Shown here: positions 1 to 14,669 of the stretch, in pieces
How the letters are laid out: each line of letters starts with the position of its first letter
Position numbering within the stretch: the first letter of the stretch is position 1
From: Atrichornis clamosus
Lineage: Eukaryota; Chordata; Aves; Passeriformes; Menuridae
Reading direction: 5' to 3'
Length of the DNA stretch: 64,000 nucleotides
Assembly (NCBI GenBank): GCA_013400975.1
Contig: WBMZ01000186.1
Location: 41,693-105,692, forward strand
The notes under the pieces: generated by a model
The model's database searches: none
Told to the model about the DNA's origin: nothing
Seen by the model: only the letters and a program-made list of their open reading frames with translations
Program-made: the position numbers and the translations under genes

Positions 1-3000
1 ATTGGAATTAATGAATTATCCCGATTTGTATCAGTGGAGAAACGAGACTTGTGTTAACAGCAAGTTAATTTTTGTTAATAACAAGTACAATGAAATTAAT
101 GTCACCACATATATTTTCAATGGTGATTTTCTGCTTTTCTGTGTAGCTAATAGGGGAAGGGCAAAAATAATAATTAAATTAAATTTGTAGATAAACATAC
201 ACCATTTTTAGGTGCAAATTAAACTTGTTACTCAAGTGATTAAGAGATAGTAAATATGCAGATTCAGTGAAATGCTTCAGACAGATTATTTTTACAGATT
301 TCCATTTTAATGGAGCTTTCTACAGTAATTACCAAATTGTTTATGTAGGTCATTTTTGTGTGTGATTGCTCAGCACTTTCTGTTAGGTAGTTTTGCTTCA
401 TTAATGCATACCCTTTGAGCCACTAAGTCTTGACATTCTCCCTAGAGATTAATATTTCATCATTTTTAATTGAAAGATGACAATTTTCTGATATTTGCTA
501 TGTAGAATTTTAACACATTTGTTTTGCTCTTGAAACATCTTCTACATCATTAATATTTTATGGTAGTCATAAGAAATTAGTTTAGAATACAGCTTGACAG
601 GACAGTATTTCATGTATCTGTCACAGTTAAGACAGGAAGAAAATACCTATCTATGTATCTGTCTATGTGTCTACTTATCTAAGCATATCCCACATACAGA
701 AAAGTTTAAAAGATCTATTCAGATAAAGTTCTTACTGGTGATATGCTGAATTAAAAAGCAACCTCAATAAGCTAAAATATCTAGGCCTATATTCAACAAC
801 GCCCTGAGGTACTCACCTAAATGTAAGCACGTTTATAAATTTATTCCACTGTGCAAAACTCATATTTGATTTTGAGAATGTACTTCAGGGCTTTGGGGGA
901 TTAGAGCTTTGGCATTGTGTATTCCCATGGAAATCTCACCACTGAAGTTCATCCTAACTTTGAAAAACACTACAGATCTACTCTCAGATGCGATGCCAGA
1001 ATCTGTCTGCTTGCCTGCATGTATGGCTTGTAAGTCATGAGAATAAAACATGACTTATTCCAAACATTAAGGGCATCATTTTGCCACTAGTATAAGCAAT
1101 TTAAATTCACAGGTGACATGGCTTGTTTCAATAAAAATGCCAGATATCCATTTCTAAGGGATGCAATTTCATATACTTCATTACAGCTAATTTTAGCACA
1201 CTTTTACCACACTTAGTGTTGTCTCTGTTAGCAACAAATACGTGACAAATGAGGAAGCTCTGTGCTTTCACATTGTGATTTCTCTTTTGTGAGAAGTTTT
1301 ATGATCCATCCTGGTTATTTATTCGAATAATATTTCACAGAAGGCAGTTAAAAGGAAATCTCTGTATCAAAGAGACTGTGCACTGTGCTCCTGTAGAAGT
1401 GTCTGCACTTCTCTGAGGCATACTTATGTAGTAAGGATGTAGTAGACTTCTCCTCCTTTTCATTCTTCACCCATGTTTGAAAGCAGAGACTGAATGAGCC
1501 TGAATCACGCCACCTTCTCCTTCCTTTCATTGGTTACTTGCAGTCTGTGGTCAAGTCTCTGCACTCTTGGGTTGCAGAGATCATGCCTGTGGCCCACATT
1601 GTGTAAAGGCAGATTTCTTGTGCATCCCCCAGTTTGTTAGTTATGTGGGACCATCATCTCCCTGTCTATAATGCTTTTAAAATCTTATTCCCTTTGTAAA
1701 AAACCCAACCTGTTTGGCTGTTTCACCACGAGCATCGCCTGCCTGTGTCAATAAACAATGCTTAAACAGGTTTGCATGGCACAGCATGAGTTTCGCAGAG
1801 GGGTGGTAGGTATGGGAAGGATGAAGAAGAAAGCCTGAGGGAAGGAAGCTGAGAGTTCTGGAAATAGATGTAAACAGCAATTTGGTAAAACAGCTTAAAA
1901 CAGAGTTAGTTTTCTTACCATGCCCACAAAAAACCACATCTCAATGACTGACTGGAGGTACAGAGTCCACTACTGATGGCCCTGATCTCTAGATCTTCCA
2001 CATTCTACATACATCTCAGAAAGGAGCAATGGATTTAGAACTCCCTTCTTGTGTGGAAATCTTGCTGCCTCTGACAGACAGTTTGTCAGAGAATCATGGA
2101 TGGGTTTTGTGAGTGCTTTCCCCAGTTTCTCCCCTCACTCTTGAAGCATTACTGTGTTTGTGGTTAATCGCCTCTAATGTCAACATTTTTGGGTCAGATA
2201 CTTGGAACTCTGCGTTGCTGGAGTTAATTTGCTCAAAAACCAGTAGTCTTCCTCTCTTATGCTTGCACAAACTTAAATAGAATTAGCATGTATATTATCC
2301 TGTTTAGTGTGGGCATCAAGAATGAAGATATAGCTGGTGGGTTTCAAACACCTAACTGTTCAGTAAATTAGATGGGTTTTTTTCAAGATTCAGGAAAATT
2401 TTTTCTATTAAAATATCTTCAATTTTTCCTTAAGAGTCTGAACTCTGGAATGCTTAGTTAATTGTAAGTCTGTTACCTTCACTGTCAGATAATAGCTGTT
2501 TACATCTTTAATGGGCTGCCTGAAACAAGCAGTGTTTTATACGTATTGGTGGTTTTAGCATTAAATTAAATTTTGTATGATTCTAACAGCAGAACCCAAA
2601 CTTCCTGAATTATGCCAAGGAGAAGGAATCTGCTACTTGTTTTGTAACCACATAGAAGACTTATGGTTAAGAAGATAAATGTCCATTCCCACTGATTAGA
2701 GCAAAACTCTTTCTAACTTTTATGAGAATTTTGCCTCTCAGGTAGCTACATAAGATTATATTGAAATTACCCACAATCTAAGCTAAATATACTGATCTAG
2801 TCTAATTGGTAGATAGGAATTTTTATAATAATAATAAAAAAAGAAGCTAGAGAAAAAGAATTTATCTGCTTCAAAAGACCAACAATGAATCCTCCCAACA
2901 ATCTGTTCAGTAGTGTGTAAAATTCTAGTAGAAATAGATTTTCTTTAAAGATGCAGCAGCTAATTTTCTGTTCCTTTTGGTTGTGTCTTTCTGTGTTAAT

Positions 3001-5579
3001 CATAACTTTCAGAATTGGATGTTCTACACTGAGATTCTTTTCTTGGTGACTAACCTGTGTTTCTGCATTAGCCTAGAATAGTACAACTAAGTAACAATAT
3101 CAACTTGGGAGAGGGAGTCAAACATTTGCAGTTAAGAAATACAGATTCTGAAATGCATAAATATACCAAAGACCATATTTTCTTTTGGCTGAAGTGCTTC
3201 AGCACAGGATAGGCTTAGATTTATAACTTAGATTTACAGACAGCATATTTTGCTTTGTGAAAGCAATTCACTATAAGATTGTTTTGCAACAAGTGGGTGT
3301 TTGCTTTCTGAACCGTGAAAAAATGATGAAGAAAGCAATTTTTTTTTTCTCCTTCAGAATTAATCAAAAGTTGAAGTATTAGTTGGGGTTATGATGGTTC
3401 ATAAACCTGCCTTATGGGACAGGATGTTTGGCTGAGTTAATTAGGCATTGGGTTTTGGCACAAAGTGCAGTAAGATTACTGCTTACCTACTGTAATTTTT
3501 AATATAGATGCCAGATCAGAAACAGTTTATCCAAGGACAGTGTTTTAATACACTGTGTTGAGCTGTCAATCACTTCAATGTAGGATGTAAGGGAAGAACT
3601 TCCCTTTGATTTTATCTAGAAATCATCCTCTCTTTACAAATATGGGGCTTGGTAGTCTGAGGAAATTTCTGAGGAAAATAAAAAGAATGCCTTATATTTA
3701 CTGAGAATCCATCTATATAATTATTTCAAAATAAATAGCTACATTAAGAAATATATAATCTCTTATGAGAAGGAAAATGGTGAATCAATGCAGAGGACTG
3801 ACAAGTTCCAAAGGAATAACATCAGACATTTTGTGACCCAGTGACTGACAGCAGCTGCGTGATCAGGATGTGCAAGAAACTTTCAATGTTTCAAATACTG
3901 AATACTCTGTCTCTTAAACCATCTACCTTAACTACCTTTTAACCATCCATTTCACTTGTAAAAGATTCATCAATCCAAACTTCTCACCATTTCTTCAGTG
4001 ACATTACTGAAGCCCTATTTACACTGACCTCTTGATGATAGTTATGTTGAACTATGTTGATCAATTTTAAACATTAATCAGCATCAGGGGGTGCTGTTAA
4101 AGACCATGTGTGTCATATTTCTGAAGGTCTCTCACCTTTTACTAAAAGGAAATTAGTAATCTACCTTAATTCAAATTATTCCTTAAAGCACAGTTTCTAC
4201 CAAGCTTATCATTGTTAGTATGTCTTACGTACTGTGACTGTTAAATTCATTAAAAAAATCCCAAAACCATCCTGTAATCTAGATCTTTTCTTCTACTCCT
4301 TGTCTTTTGTATAGTGCTGAATCATTAACAACCTTCAACAGAAAAACAAAATATTGTTTTCTGTCTATCTATCCAAATATCCTTCCATCTATCATCTCTC
4401 CATCCTGTTGCTGTTTATGTATCACATTTTTACTCCAGTTTTCCTTGGATTGGTAGTAAAAGTCTAAGATGTCACAGTTTTTCATTGCAGTTCAATACTT
4501 TGGGTTTCCATATGAAAACCTGATACTAAATAATGCTTAATGTCATACAGAGCAGTATAGCACTCTACAAGTATATGAATTTCCAATTTAAAGTCATGAC
4601 TAATTTTATTTCTTAATATCCCACACAATGGGAATGAGTTTAAAATCACAAATAAATCATTATAATTCAAATATTTAGCAGGTAAGAAATCCAGATAAAC
4701 TCTTGTAAGAATAAGATTTTATTTTCTGACAACTATAAAATGTAGTCTAAAGATGAAAGGAGAATGCTTATTTCCTCAGGAAATAGTTCCCCTCGATGTA
4801 TTAATTTTCCTCTCTGCTGAAAAAGAATGGCCAGAAAATATACTGTTATTTTGCCCTTTGCATTGTGTCATGGATGAAGAAGTTCTGTGATTTCTTCAAG
4901 GTCTTAGCTTTAACTACTGGGCCATAACATCAGAGTTTAGTTGCTGCTGTTGTGTGCCATTAAGGGATATTGTATATTCAGAGGTCTGAATCATTACTGG
5001 GTTTTGTGGTACACCACAGAATCTTCAGGTATTTCTTTTCAATGCAACAGGGAGGAGCTTCCATTTTGCTTTTGTCATTGTCACAGGGATCTTGGTATGA
5101 TTTGTACAGCTTTCCTATGTTGAGAATGCAGTTTTAGAAGCTCGTGTAAATTATCTGTTATTCACTGAATTGTAATGGACTACATACCCATGAGGTTATG
5201 AATTTATGCCAGTTTATGATGAATTTAAATTATTGCTAGAAATGCTATCTACTGACAATGACAAGCATAGTATGAAATAATTCTGCTAATATAATCTCAT
5301 ATTTGCAGTTACAAACATTTTCTGATTTTCACGTGATTTTCAAGGGCAGGAACCTTATCAATGACCTGATTCATAGAAATGACAACTTGTTTTTATTTCT
5401 TCCAAGATTATAAGAACTTGCATGACAGAAAGGGTTACAGATAACAAATTTACAGTCCTGAAGGTATTTCCTTTTGTTAGTCACAGTGTAATTACCTCAT
5501 TAGCAGCAGCAATAAGACTTTTCCCATTGTCTACTAAAGTACCTCACTAGGGATCCAGAACGACCATTGTTAGTTATTT
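1..5579. other. AT-rich unique non-coding DNA
   Basis: No gene, RNA or recognisable transposon was found here. Both strands are broken by stops at short intervals, and the longest open stretches (60-90 codons) resemble nothing known. Two weak TATC-type tetranucleotide patches occur at about 648-680 and 4361-4406. The sequence looks like ordinary intergenic or intronic avian DNA. Confidence 0.7.
648..680. repeat. Degenerate TATC tetranucleotide microsatellite
   Basis: Successive CTAT, CTAT, GTAT, CTGT, CTAT, GTGT units form an eroded (TATC)n run. It is too interrupted to be highly variable. A similar patch with CTAT, CCAA and CATC units lies at about 4361-4406. Confidence 0.6.
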
Positions 5580-5591
5580 GGGAACGTTCCC
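5580..5591. other. 12-bp perfect palindrome GGGAACGTTCCC
   Basis: The sequence equals its own reverse complement and contains the GAACGTTC core, an inverted pair of GAA-type half-sites. It could bind a dimeric factor, but a 12-bp palindrome in 64 kb is not strong evidence. Confidence 0.3.
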
Positions 5592-8500
5592 GTCTCTAAC
5601 CCACTTCTGTCCCTGGTGTGTATAACCTGTGTGATTTGTGTTAACAAATACAGTGGCATCTGTTGCAAACAAGTTTTAAAATGTAAAACTAAGCAAATAG
5701 TTAACTTTGTCGACAGCAGGAAAACTTTACACAAATGAGCCTTAAAAAGTTATGGTCAGACTGGATTGAAATAAATTTAGATATTACTTTTCCTCAATCA
5801 CCCTTTGCATATAGTTTATTCAAGCAGTCTTATTAAGCTCAGTGGGATGAGAAATGAACTGTGAGCCCTCACAGAATTAACTAGGTGTTATTAGTTTCTG
5901 TTATCTGGCACAACAGATAGGGGAATCTGATAACAGAAGAGATTCCATAAAAAGATCATAGTGCAGGTGCAGAAGCACAGCACTGGATCATGTTCTCAAA
6001 CCCCTTATTTCAACCCAGAAAGAGCCTGAGTAGCTCCAGACCATGCCCTCCGTGAGGACTAGATGAAAGTTTTCAATGGATGTTTTAATTTGCTGAACTT
6101 GGAGGGTCTCAAGAGCTCATGCTCCTAGAGCAAGCTCCTAGCCCAGCTCAAACCTTCCACCAGGGAGAACAGCTGCCTGCCAAGCCCCTGTCCCACCCTG
6201 CAGAGAGCTTTTCCCCTTCCAATCTAATTAGTCCAGGGAGCCTGTTCACTAAACCACAACCCACCCTCACCCTTATTTCGTGATACCTTCTCTAGAAGCT
6301 ACTTCTAACCTGTCCTAGAGTTTTCCCTAAAGCTGCAGCCTTTCTCAGAGAGTGCTCCCAGCTCAACACAGCTGGGAAAGATCTAAACCCTAATGGCCCA
6401 GCTGCTGCTGTGCCTTGTGTTACTGGCTGGCTCCAGAGACCAACCACCTCTCCTCCTTTTTTCCCCTCTGTGATTAGTGTCGTGGCTGGCTTTGTTTAAT
6501 GGTTTCTGGAGAATGGGCTTGGTTTTCAGTTGTTTTTTCAGAATCCCTGATCTACTCAATGGGATCTCCAAGGAATACATTACAGAGGTAAGAGTCTTCC
6601 CTGAACGAGTGAAAAATCAATGTAGGATAGTTTAATGCAAAACAGTGCCATGTGAGGGTTTTTTTTTCCTTCAGACGATGGTAAATTATTTTATGTGTGA
6701 AAGTAAAATTGTTCATGGTAAGAAAGCAACATGTTACATGATTTGCCTCTTTAAAAAGGAGTCCTAAACTAGTATTTACACCTAGCTGTTACTGTGCTTC
6801 TTGTTAGACCTCAGTATGGTTACACTGATGCTGAAATGTAAGCAAAATGAACAAAATTATATTCCAAAACATATAGTTTGTAACTGTATTGCAAGAAGTT
6901 GTTCTCTAATGGCTTGTATCCAGACAAGATAGAAAGCGGATTTTAATACTAGTTGCACATGCTTTGTTACACTCTTCAGAAGTCCCTTTTGAAGGAAGCT
7001 TCAATTTTGCATTTAAATGTTCAACTATTTTATTGTTAAACATGGAACATACTCTTCCTAAATTTACAGTACTTTTATTTCACATTTTTCTTAATTTTCA
7101 ACTAAATTAGGAAGTTTTATTGTCAAAAAATATTTCTTTTAAGAATGCAGTCACTTTTTGTTTTCTTTTCAAATGACTCTACTATTGAGAAGTCTTCAAA
7201 GTTCCTTTGTAGTTAAAATTCAGAGTATAAGAATGTAATAGCTGCATTTAAATTATTTTAGAGGTTACTGGCTATTTTATCCTACTATTTTTCATAGCTA
7301 AAAATAGCTTCTTCGGTGATACTGAGTATTGATCAAGCTGTATGAGCCCTGGGAGAAAATAGGTCTCCCTGGGTGTCTCTTTTCTGTTCCTCCGCTCTGC
7401 CTGTGGCTTCCTACAAGTTTTCCTCTAAACTGTAGTGAAAATATCACCATATAACCTACTCAAAAAGCAGAACAGTTGATATTGTAAGAGCAAGCTACTT
7501 GTTGGGGAGCACGAGCAGAGTCTGAAATCCAAAGCAGGGTTAATATTACAGAAGTTCAAACTATTTTATAGGAATATATTCATTGGAACTTGGTTTGTGT
7601 GTTAGTTGTAACAAGAGTATTGTCTGCAGTCTGGCAGAGTATAAATCTTCCGGACTCCAATTTTGGCATAATTTAATTCTGACTGTGTCATGTTTTCTAA
7701 CATAACAGTTACTAAAGCTGCATGTGCTGTTTAGTTGAGTGACAAGAGATGCAAGGAGTGTTACCTACAAATAAATTTTTGGGATGTTTACTGTATTCAC
7801 TGGAGAGAGTTTAAGTATATGCTGATTTATGAAAAGAAAGTGATTGTTTTTTCTGATAAATAGTAGAAGTTCTGGTCTGCTTATGAGGTAATTTCACAAT
7901 CCTCACCTTTCAACTTCAGCATGTGAATGAATTCTGAAAAATGAAGATACTTAGAGAGGTAAAAGAAGGTCAGTGCACTTGCGTACCTCACACAGTGAAG
8001 AATGACAAGAATTGCATTAAACAAACTGTTAGAGGTGGGACAAGTAAAGGGACAGACTGTGATGTTCTATAAAAGTTCAGTGACAAAGCCTAATGATTTG
8101 TCATAAAATTTCCATGTAGTGTTTAGCCATGCAAACCTGCAGCTAATGCTGTTGAGGTGCTAATGAAATTGATGAGAAGGAACAGTTCAGAAATAAGTTC
8201 AGATGAAACAGAAATCCCTTTCATTTGCAACAAATGAATTGCATAGGGCCTGAAAATAAAAGAGTTATGTAAATATGTTTCTCTTAATTTAGAATAAGGG
8301 TTTTCTTCTCTTTTAAAAGCTTCAAGATTTCAGTTGGAATCCTCTGTGACAACTGCCCTTAATGTAAGAACAGATTTAACTGAGGATTGCATCTGTACTT
8401 GCAGTGTCATTCTCCCTTATTGATTTTTAATGTAAAATATCTAATTTAGAATCTGCTGCTGGTAGTGTGCTTTGGGGTGGTTCAGACTCTCCTCAGCTTC

Positions 8501-11500
8501 CAGGGGACGTGCAGTGTTGGATTCAGATGCAGAAGAGCTCTGTATCTGCATAGACAGGAGGGACCAAAGGATGCCTTTTGGGCATGGTTAGATGATAAAG
8601 TTTTTATATTGTTAGAAACATTTATGTGAGAATCCTTACCAATTTGGGAGCCAAAGCAAAAACCCTGTCGTACCAAGCTTTGTAGATATGGAAAATTATC
8701 ATCACAGCTTTCAAGGTCACGTCTTCCATGAGCACATTACAGTGTTTCCAGACTTTCAGTCTGACATCTGTGAGGCCATACACATTTGAATGCAGATGCA
8801 CCTTCCTTAAATTCAGTAATGAATATATCTTTTGTTTCCCATCTTTTATAAGGATGCAAAGTCCAGATGTGGGCCCAAGTGCCACTAAAGTCCTGAAGGG
8901 ATAACATTTTTTTCTTAAACTGAGAATTAGAAGTGTTGTTAGAAGTTATTTGGCAATTCACATATGGAGTTGTCTAAGTGACGATTGCCTTTTACATTGA
9001 TGTTCTGTAAGAAGGATAGCTCTTGGCTTTTAGGTAAAGGAAGGTTTGGATAACTGGAAGTTTAAAAGACAATGAAGGATAGCTGAGAATGCTGGGTAGC
9101 ATAATCATAGTGAAGTATAGGACTGGACTAATCTATTTAAAGCGTTTCTATTAATGAAACCCTGGGAAAATCACCATAATCTTGTAATTCAGCATTGCTT
9201 TCACTCTGCATAGTATTTACTCTTCTTTTAAAGACTGTGTATATTTCATGTGCTAGTGATAACATAATAAGGCCACATGGAAATTCTATAAAGATTGGAG
9301 GGAAAAAAACCTCTCATGAGAAGAAAAACAGATGCAAAGCTATAACCTTGCACCTGGAAGTCTTTCACATGGCAGTTCTGTGCTTTCCCAACCACTCCAT
9401 AAGGACAGAAACAACACAAGCAGCTGATAATGTGATTGTGAGGAATGTGTTGACCATGGTGATGACAGGGTGATACATTTACCCTCAAGAGCACGAGTGC
9501 ACCTGTGAAATACTAGATTGTGCTTTTTTACTAGGAGATCAGTTTAGAAATATTTAAGAGTAAGCTACAGGATGGAAGGAGAGGGCAGTTAAAAGAGGCT
9601 GGGAAGAGGTAAATGATAGACATTTGGGAAAAGCAGAGTGTGCTTTCAGAATGCCTTATCACAGAGCTTTTGAAGCTTATTCCATTCTCATTAAGAACAG
9701 ATCCTATGGAGGCAAATGTCTATCAGTGCAGCTAATTAAATACACTAGAATTAGTAAACAAGGAGAGAAAATTCCTACTTTATATTAAAAAATACAAAAA
9801 TTAACATGCAATTAGGCATGTGTATTTGAGAAAGTGAAAGGGAATGTTTCAGAAAGCTGATTTGGTGGCACTGACTGTATTTCTAATTTCTGTTTTATGT
9901 TAACACACCAAATGGTACAGAAAACATTACATGTGAGGAGAGCATCAAAACTGAAATTACAGTTGGTTTGGTATCCTTTGGGTTCTCTCAATTCTTGGAA
10001 TTTTATCTTCAGTACTCATAAATAATGTCTGTGATTATATTTAAAGAAAACTCTGCATCTAGTGTTGATGTTTGCACATGATCCTTTTCCATTTTGGAGT
10101 TCTCCTGTGGGATGAAAGAAAGAATATGTGCCTGTGGATTGGTTTGTTTTTTGGGTTTTGGGGTTTTTTTTGGTACTGTTCAATGCAGCCTTATGGAACA
10201 CTTAGCAAACCTTAAGCTGGCGTGTAAGGGATACCTGTGGATCAGGATGTTTTGAAGGGAGGATTCTTCCCAGCTGGCTGCTGCTCTTGTGTCTGGGAGG
10301 TGCTGAAAAACACTGGTCAGTTTATCTACTTCAGTGTTTTGTTGAAGCTGGATGAAAATGTGTTATCTCATACAAAGGCTGATAACAATAATGTAATGCC
10401 ATCTGTATGAAAGAGGGAGTGTGTCTTATGCAGGCTTGTGAACAGATGCTAGCTGACATGTTTTAGCCAAAACCTATGAAATTAATGATAAGATTTCCTG
10501 GGAAAAACTTCTGTGAGTATTTGAGGAAAGGAGTTCTGAGCTTAAAACGTCCTCCCAGTCGGTTGGATGAGGACTGATTTGGCCTGCCACTGAGGAGAAG
10601 TAGGTTCTTCACTGGCAACACCTGAAAGGAAAGGCAAATGCTGAATAGAGAGTTTAATGCTGAAGAAAATAGCTGTCAGGAGCTCAGAGTTTTCTAGTGT
10701 GAAGAAAAGGATACCAGGAGGCAGAAACAGTAGGACACCTGGATGTAGAACACATTTTTGGAGATGATAGATTAAAATTTCTAAATTTTACTGTTGGAAT
10801 CAGCTTTAGGAAGAGGAAAATGCCTGGAAAACGAATTAATATTTTGGCAGTCTGTCCAACATTACTTTGCTAGAGAAGAGGAGGAAATCAATACTAAATA
10901 TATTTAGAAGTACATTATGCTGAGTTATGCTGACCTCATTAAATATATCACTAACGAAGGGCTACAGTACAGTCAGTAGCAGGACAAAATTGAAATCCTA
11001 GTCTGCTGAAGCTTCCTTTAAATGGCAAAGACATGAAGTAGTTCCTTCAGGACAGGGTTCAGTGATGTTTAGCAGAGATTCTGAATCTGGTTAGCCAGAT
11101 TAGCTGCTGTCAGCAGAAGAAAGGGAAATAAACTAATTGAAATCTCAGTGCACCAGGAGCTTAGTAAAGATCAGGCTTCCCAAGCAGTCTTCATAAATGT
11201 GCTAAAATGGGTCTGGTCACACACTTCAAAATAATAGAGGCGAAACTTGGTGAAAAGGCTCTCGAGACTCATTGGCCTTGTGCTTCAGGGTATGGGATGG
11301 TCTGGCTCCAAGTAATGCCTGGGAACACGGGGCACTGCTGCCAGAAAGCATGATTGAAAGCTGCCTGGCTCAGAGGAATACCATGGATATGTTTAAAAGG
11401 AGAAAATCAAGTATAAAGGTGTAAGGGAATAGTACAACTAAGAGTTCTAAATGAAAACGCATATTTTCAGTCTTGATTCTTGTGTTTATTAATTTAAAAC

Positions 11501-14500
11501 TGTACTAAGAGGACATGGATGGTCTTCAGAAATGGGATAATATCACTGATGCAAGAATGTAATTGTTCCAAGTACAAGCCAGAGGAATCTGGGCTTAGGA
11601 TATAAAGAAATGCTTATTGATGTGCTCAGATTCGAAAGAGAGGAGATTGAGACCAGAAACTCCAGAAAAGGATTTTTTGCTCTCTTTAAGAAGAATGAAG
11701 TTCAAAACCTGAGAAAGGTCTGTGAAGTCGTGTGTCACCCCTGTCTAACTTCTACCATTCTTTTTGCAGAGTGCCCAGCTATAGTGAGAGCCTGGTTCGT
11801 TTTACTTTGGTTAATCAGGCATGTGCTGCTTTCATACTAAGTAGCACTTTCACACAACTTCTGGGTTTTTTAGTGTTTAGTGGTTTGTTTGGGCTTTTTT
11901 AACTGGTGTTTGAAGTTGAGTCATCTGAAAAGCCAGTTTGTCAGCCTGGAATAAGATCTCCCCTGGAATGACAACCAAGTGGTAATCTATGAGGTTTCTG
12001 AGTTGAGGGGAAAACTGCAAGTATTTGCAGGACAGTCCATCTGCAGTGGTTGAATAATCTTATTGAGGGGAATTAAACCCCTCAGAGTAAGGAATTCAAC
12101 AGTTGGCTGTTTTTGCTGAATATGGGCTGGTAAAGTTCCTTGAATTACTAGGTCAGACTCATTTGACAAGGCTCTCGGTTTCTCCCAACGTAAGTAAAAT
12201 TTGAAAAATATTGCAGTATGATGTTATAGTAATCTAACCGATGAAATCTGTTTGAAAGGTGTGTATATGGTAATAAAATACACATTATAAGCCTTGTTTC
12301 TTTAGGAAATGAGACTGAGAGTGTAATGTCTTGGTGCTTGTCCTTCCCTTTATTACTTTTGAAGTCATTCTTTAATTTCAGCTATAGCTGACCATCCATC
12401 TCTCCTTCCCACCTATCTATCAGTTTTCTTATTAGGAAAGTGAGTGTCATCTGAACCTCATCTGTTACCAGATAATCTGTAGGTGGCAGCAATGGTATGA
12501 ATTGCCCTGATTGCTTCTGTCAGTTCAGTGCTTTGTAGACATGGGAGAATACAGTGTGAGAGCTGAAGCTGTAGGAAGTCAGTCCTTTCTAATTCTGCTG
12601 GCCATATTTCAAATTAGTTTCACTTCAGGCACTCGTAAGAAGAAGTCATAAAGGTGATTAATATTTTGCAATGAAGCTATTGGCACTTAATAAGATAGTC
12701 ACTTCTGTAGATTCCTTACTGAAAATATTGAAGAACTTGAAGGTAAATGTGACATTCAATTTTGAATACATGCATTTGGATACTAGGTCCTTTGTCTGAG
12801 TGAACTCATTAGTATTGACTGATCAATTGCCTTCCAAAGAGATAATCAAGGAGTAATCTTGTTAAAGACAAATGGACTACTTAGTGTGACTCAAAATGTC
12901 AGAGGGCCAAATTTCAGTGTGAGAGTGGAGAATAACCTTGCAGTTACATTGGGACTGTTAAAATGAGAAAGGCAAGAGGGACTCATTCCAAAAAGGAAGT
13001 GAGTTTTTCCTAGATCTCTAACTCAGAGGAGCCTGCAGCTGGCTGATCCAGCAGCTTGGCTTTAATAGACAATGCAGAAGGGAGACTGTGCAGACAGGGG
13101 AAAGAATTAGGCCCATTTTGGTATTGTGCAAGAAGAAAAGATAAGGTCACTTGAGCTAAAGTTGATAATCGATTCCTGATGTTAGTTTTTGAAAATAAAA
13201 TGTTATAATTTTATTTTTTGACAGTCATTGGAATTAACTATATGGATAATTCCTAATAATGACCATGAAACAACTTCGAAAAAAGTATTGCAAACTTTAA
13301 TGTGTTTGAGTAATTCCTAATGGTCAGCTAAAAGTTTGATATTAATATGCAAACAGCATTTGGAAAATGTGCTGCTTCATATTATGCTAGCACTTTAAAA
13401 AACAGCTAGATCTGACTACCAGCTCTATGTTTACTCCTCTTCTGGATTATCTTATTTTCCATTTAAAGTATCAGATACAAAAGATGGTATCTGTAAGCAC
13501 TGGACTCCAGAACTTCTAAGACTTTTTTAAAAAAAATTCATAATTTATACTCCTACAAATAGCAACAAACATTCTTATTCTTATTATCTCATTAATCTGT
13601 TTTTTTAAACTTCAGACAGTAATTATGATTATGTTCAAACATACAGAAAACAGTGGAAAGAATGCTTTGTGAAACATCAGCACTCTTGGTTCTCTGTAAA
13701 ATACTCTGAAGTTACATGGTATCATTTCCTAAAAACACTGTTCTGAACCGTGGTCTGAAACTTACTGGACTTGGTGTATGACCAGCTGCTGAGGAGAGTA
13801 AGCTCTAGAATGGGAAGCTCCTGGATACTGGGAGCCTTTGGCTCTGGCAATAAGAGCAACCTGGAACCTCTCTGTGAGTAAAAAGGATTCCAAGGGACCT
13901 TCTCAGGCAGATTACTGTTTGCTTATAGCTTGCTTGGTGTTTTCTGTCTACCCCTTTGTCAGGGGTAGAATATAGACAAGGACGCATACATTAAACACCT
14001 GCCCAGGACTTTATTCTCTACAAACTTTAAAATACTGGTTCAGAACTAGAATAATAGAGTAAATAGTTTTTCAACGTGCATACATTGGCAGCTGAAGCTG
14101 GCTGAGTTTCTTTCTTACTCCCAACTTTTGTTTGTCCTTTGCTGAGTAAAATCTACTGGTGCCAGACTGATCCATTTTATAGGAACAGCCAGAAAAAAGT
14201 TCTGCTAAAACAAAAATCTCTCCCAAATGGTTAGAAAAAGAAAAAAAATCTTTAAAGTTGTCTTTTGAGTTACAAAAGCCTAGAGGGTGTGCTTTATGCC
14301 AATTTCTTTTCAAACTGACTTGTATTTTTTTTTTTGTGTCAGTGATGAAAAATTTTAAAATTATTCTAACTTTTGCATTTATCAAGGTTTCATGTCTGAA
14401 CTCTGATCTGTGGCTTAATGGTACATAATTTTGTATTTTTAAAGAAATGTCTGTGACAAAGCAGCCGGGGCTTATAGTTTCATTCTTCAGTAACTCATCA

Positions 14501-14669
14501 TGCATTTGTTCTGATGCTACTACAGTTAATCTCTTCTTCATCTGGATACTCCAAGCTTTGTTTTTAAGCCCAGGCAACTCATTGTACACTGATCTGCAAG
14601 GATTTCCAAGCAATGAGGCAGACTAAAACACCTTACATTTCACATTACTTTATAATACACATGCACATG
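5592..14669. other. Unique non-coding DNA with one GC-richer block
   Basis: No gene is supported. About 6050-6560 is noticeably richer in G and C than its surroundings and ends near a good splice-donor match (AGAG followed by GTAAGA, about 6584-6593). Nothing coding is recognisable there, and no paired acceptor was identified. The rest is AT-rich unique sequence. The longest open stretch of the window, 181 codons on the minus strand at 14071-14613, lies at the right end of this interval and is treated as a finding, not a gene. Confidence 0.65.

Noticed and set aside
6560..6593. Splice donor AGAG followed by GTAAGA as evidence of an exon
   Set aside because: A single donor match without a paired acceptor or conserved frame is common by chance.
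9103..9120. ATAATCATAG word as a second CR1 tail
   Set aside because: It lacks the GGAAAAGACC and AAGTCCAA blocks that must follow a CR1 3' end.
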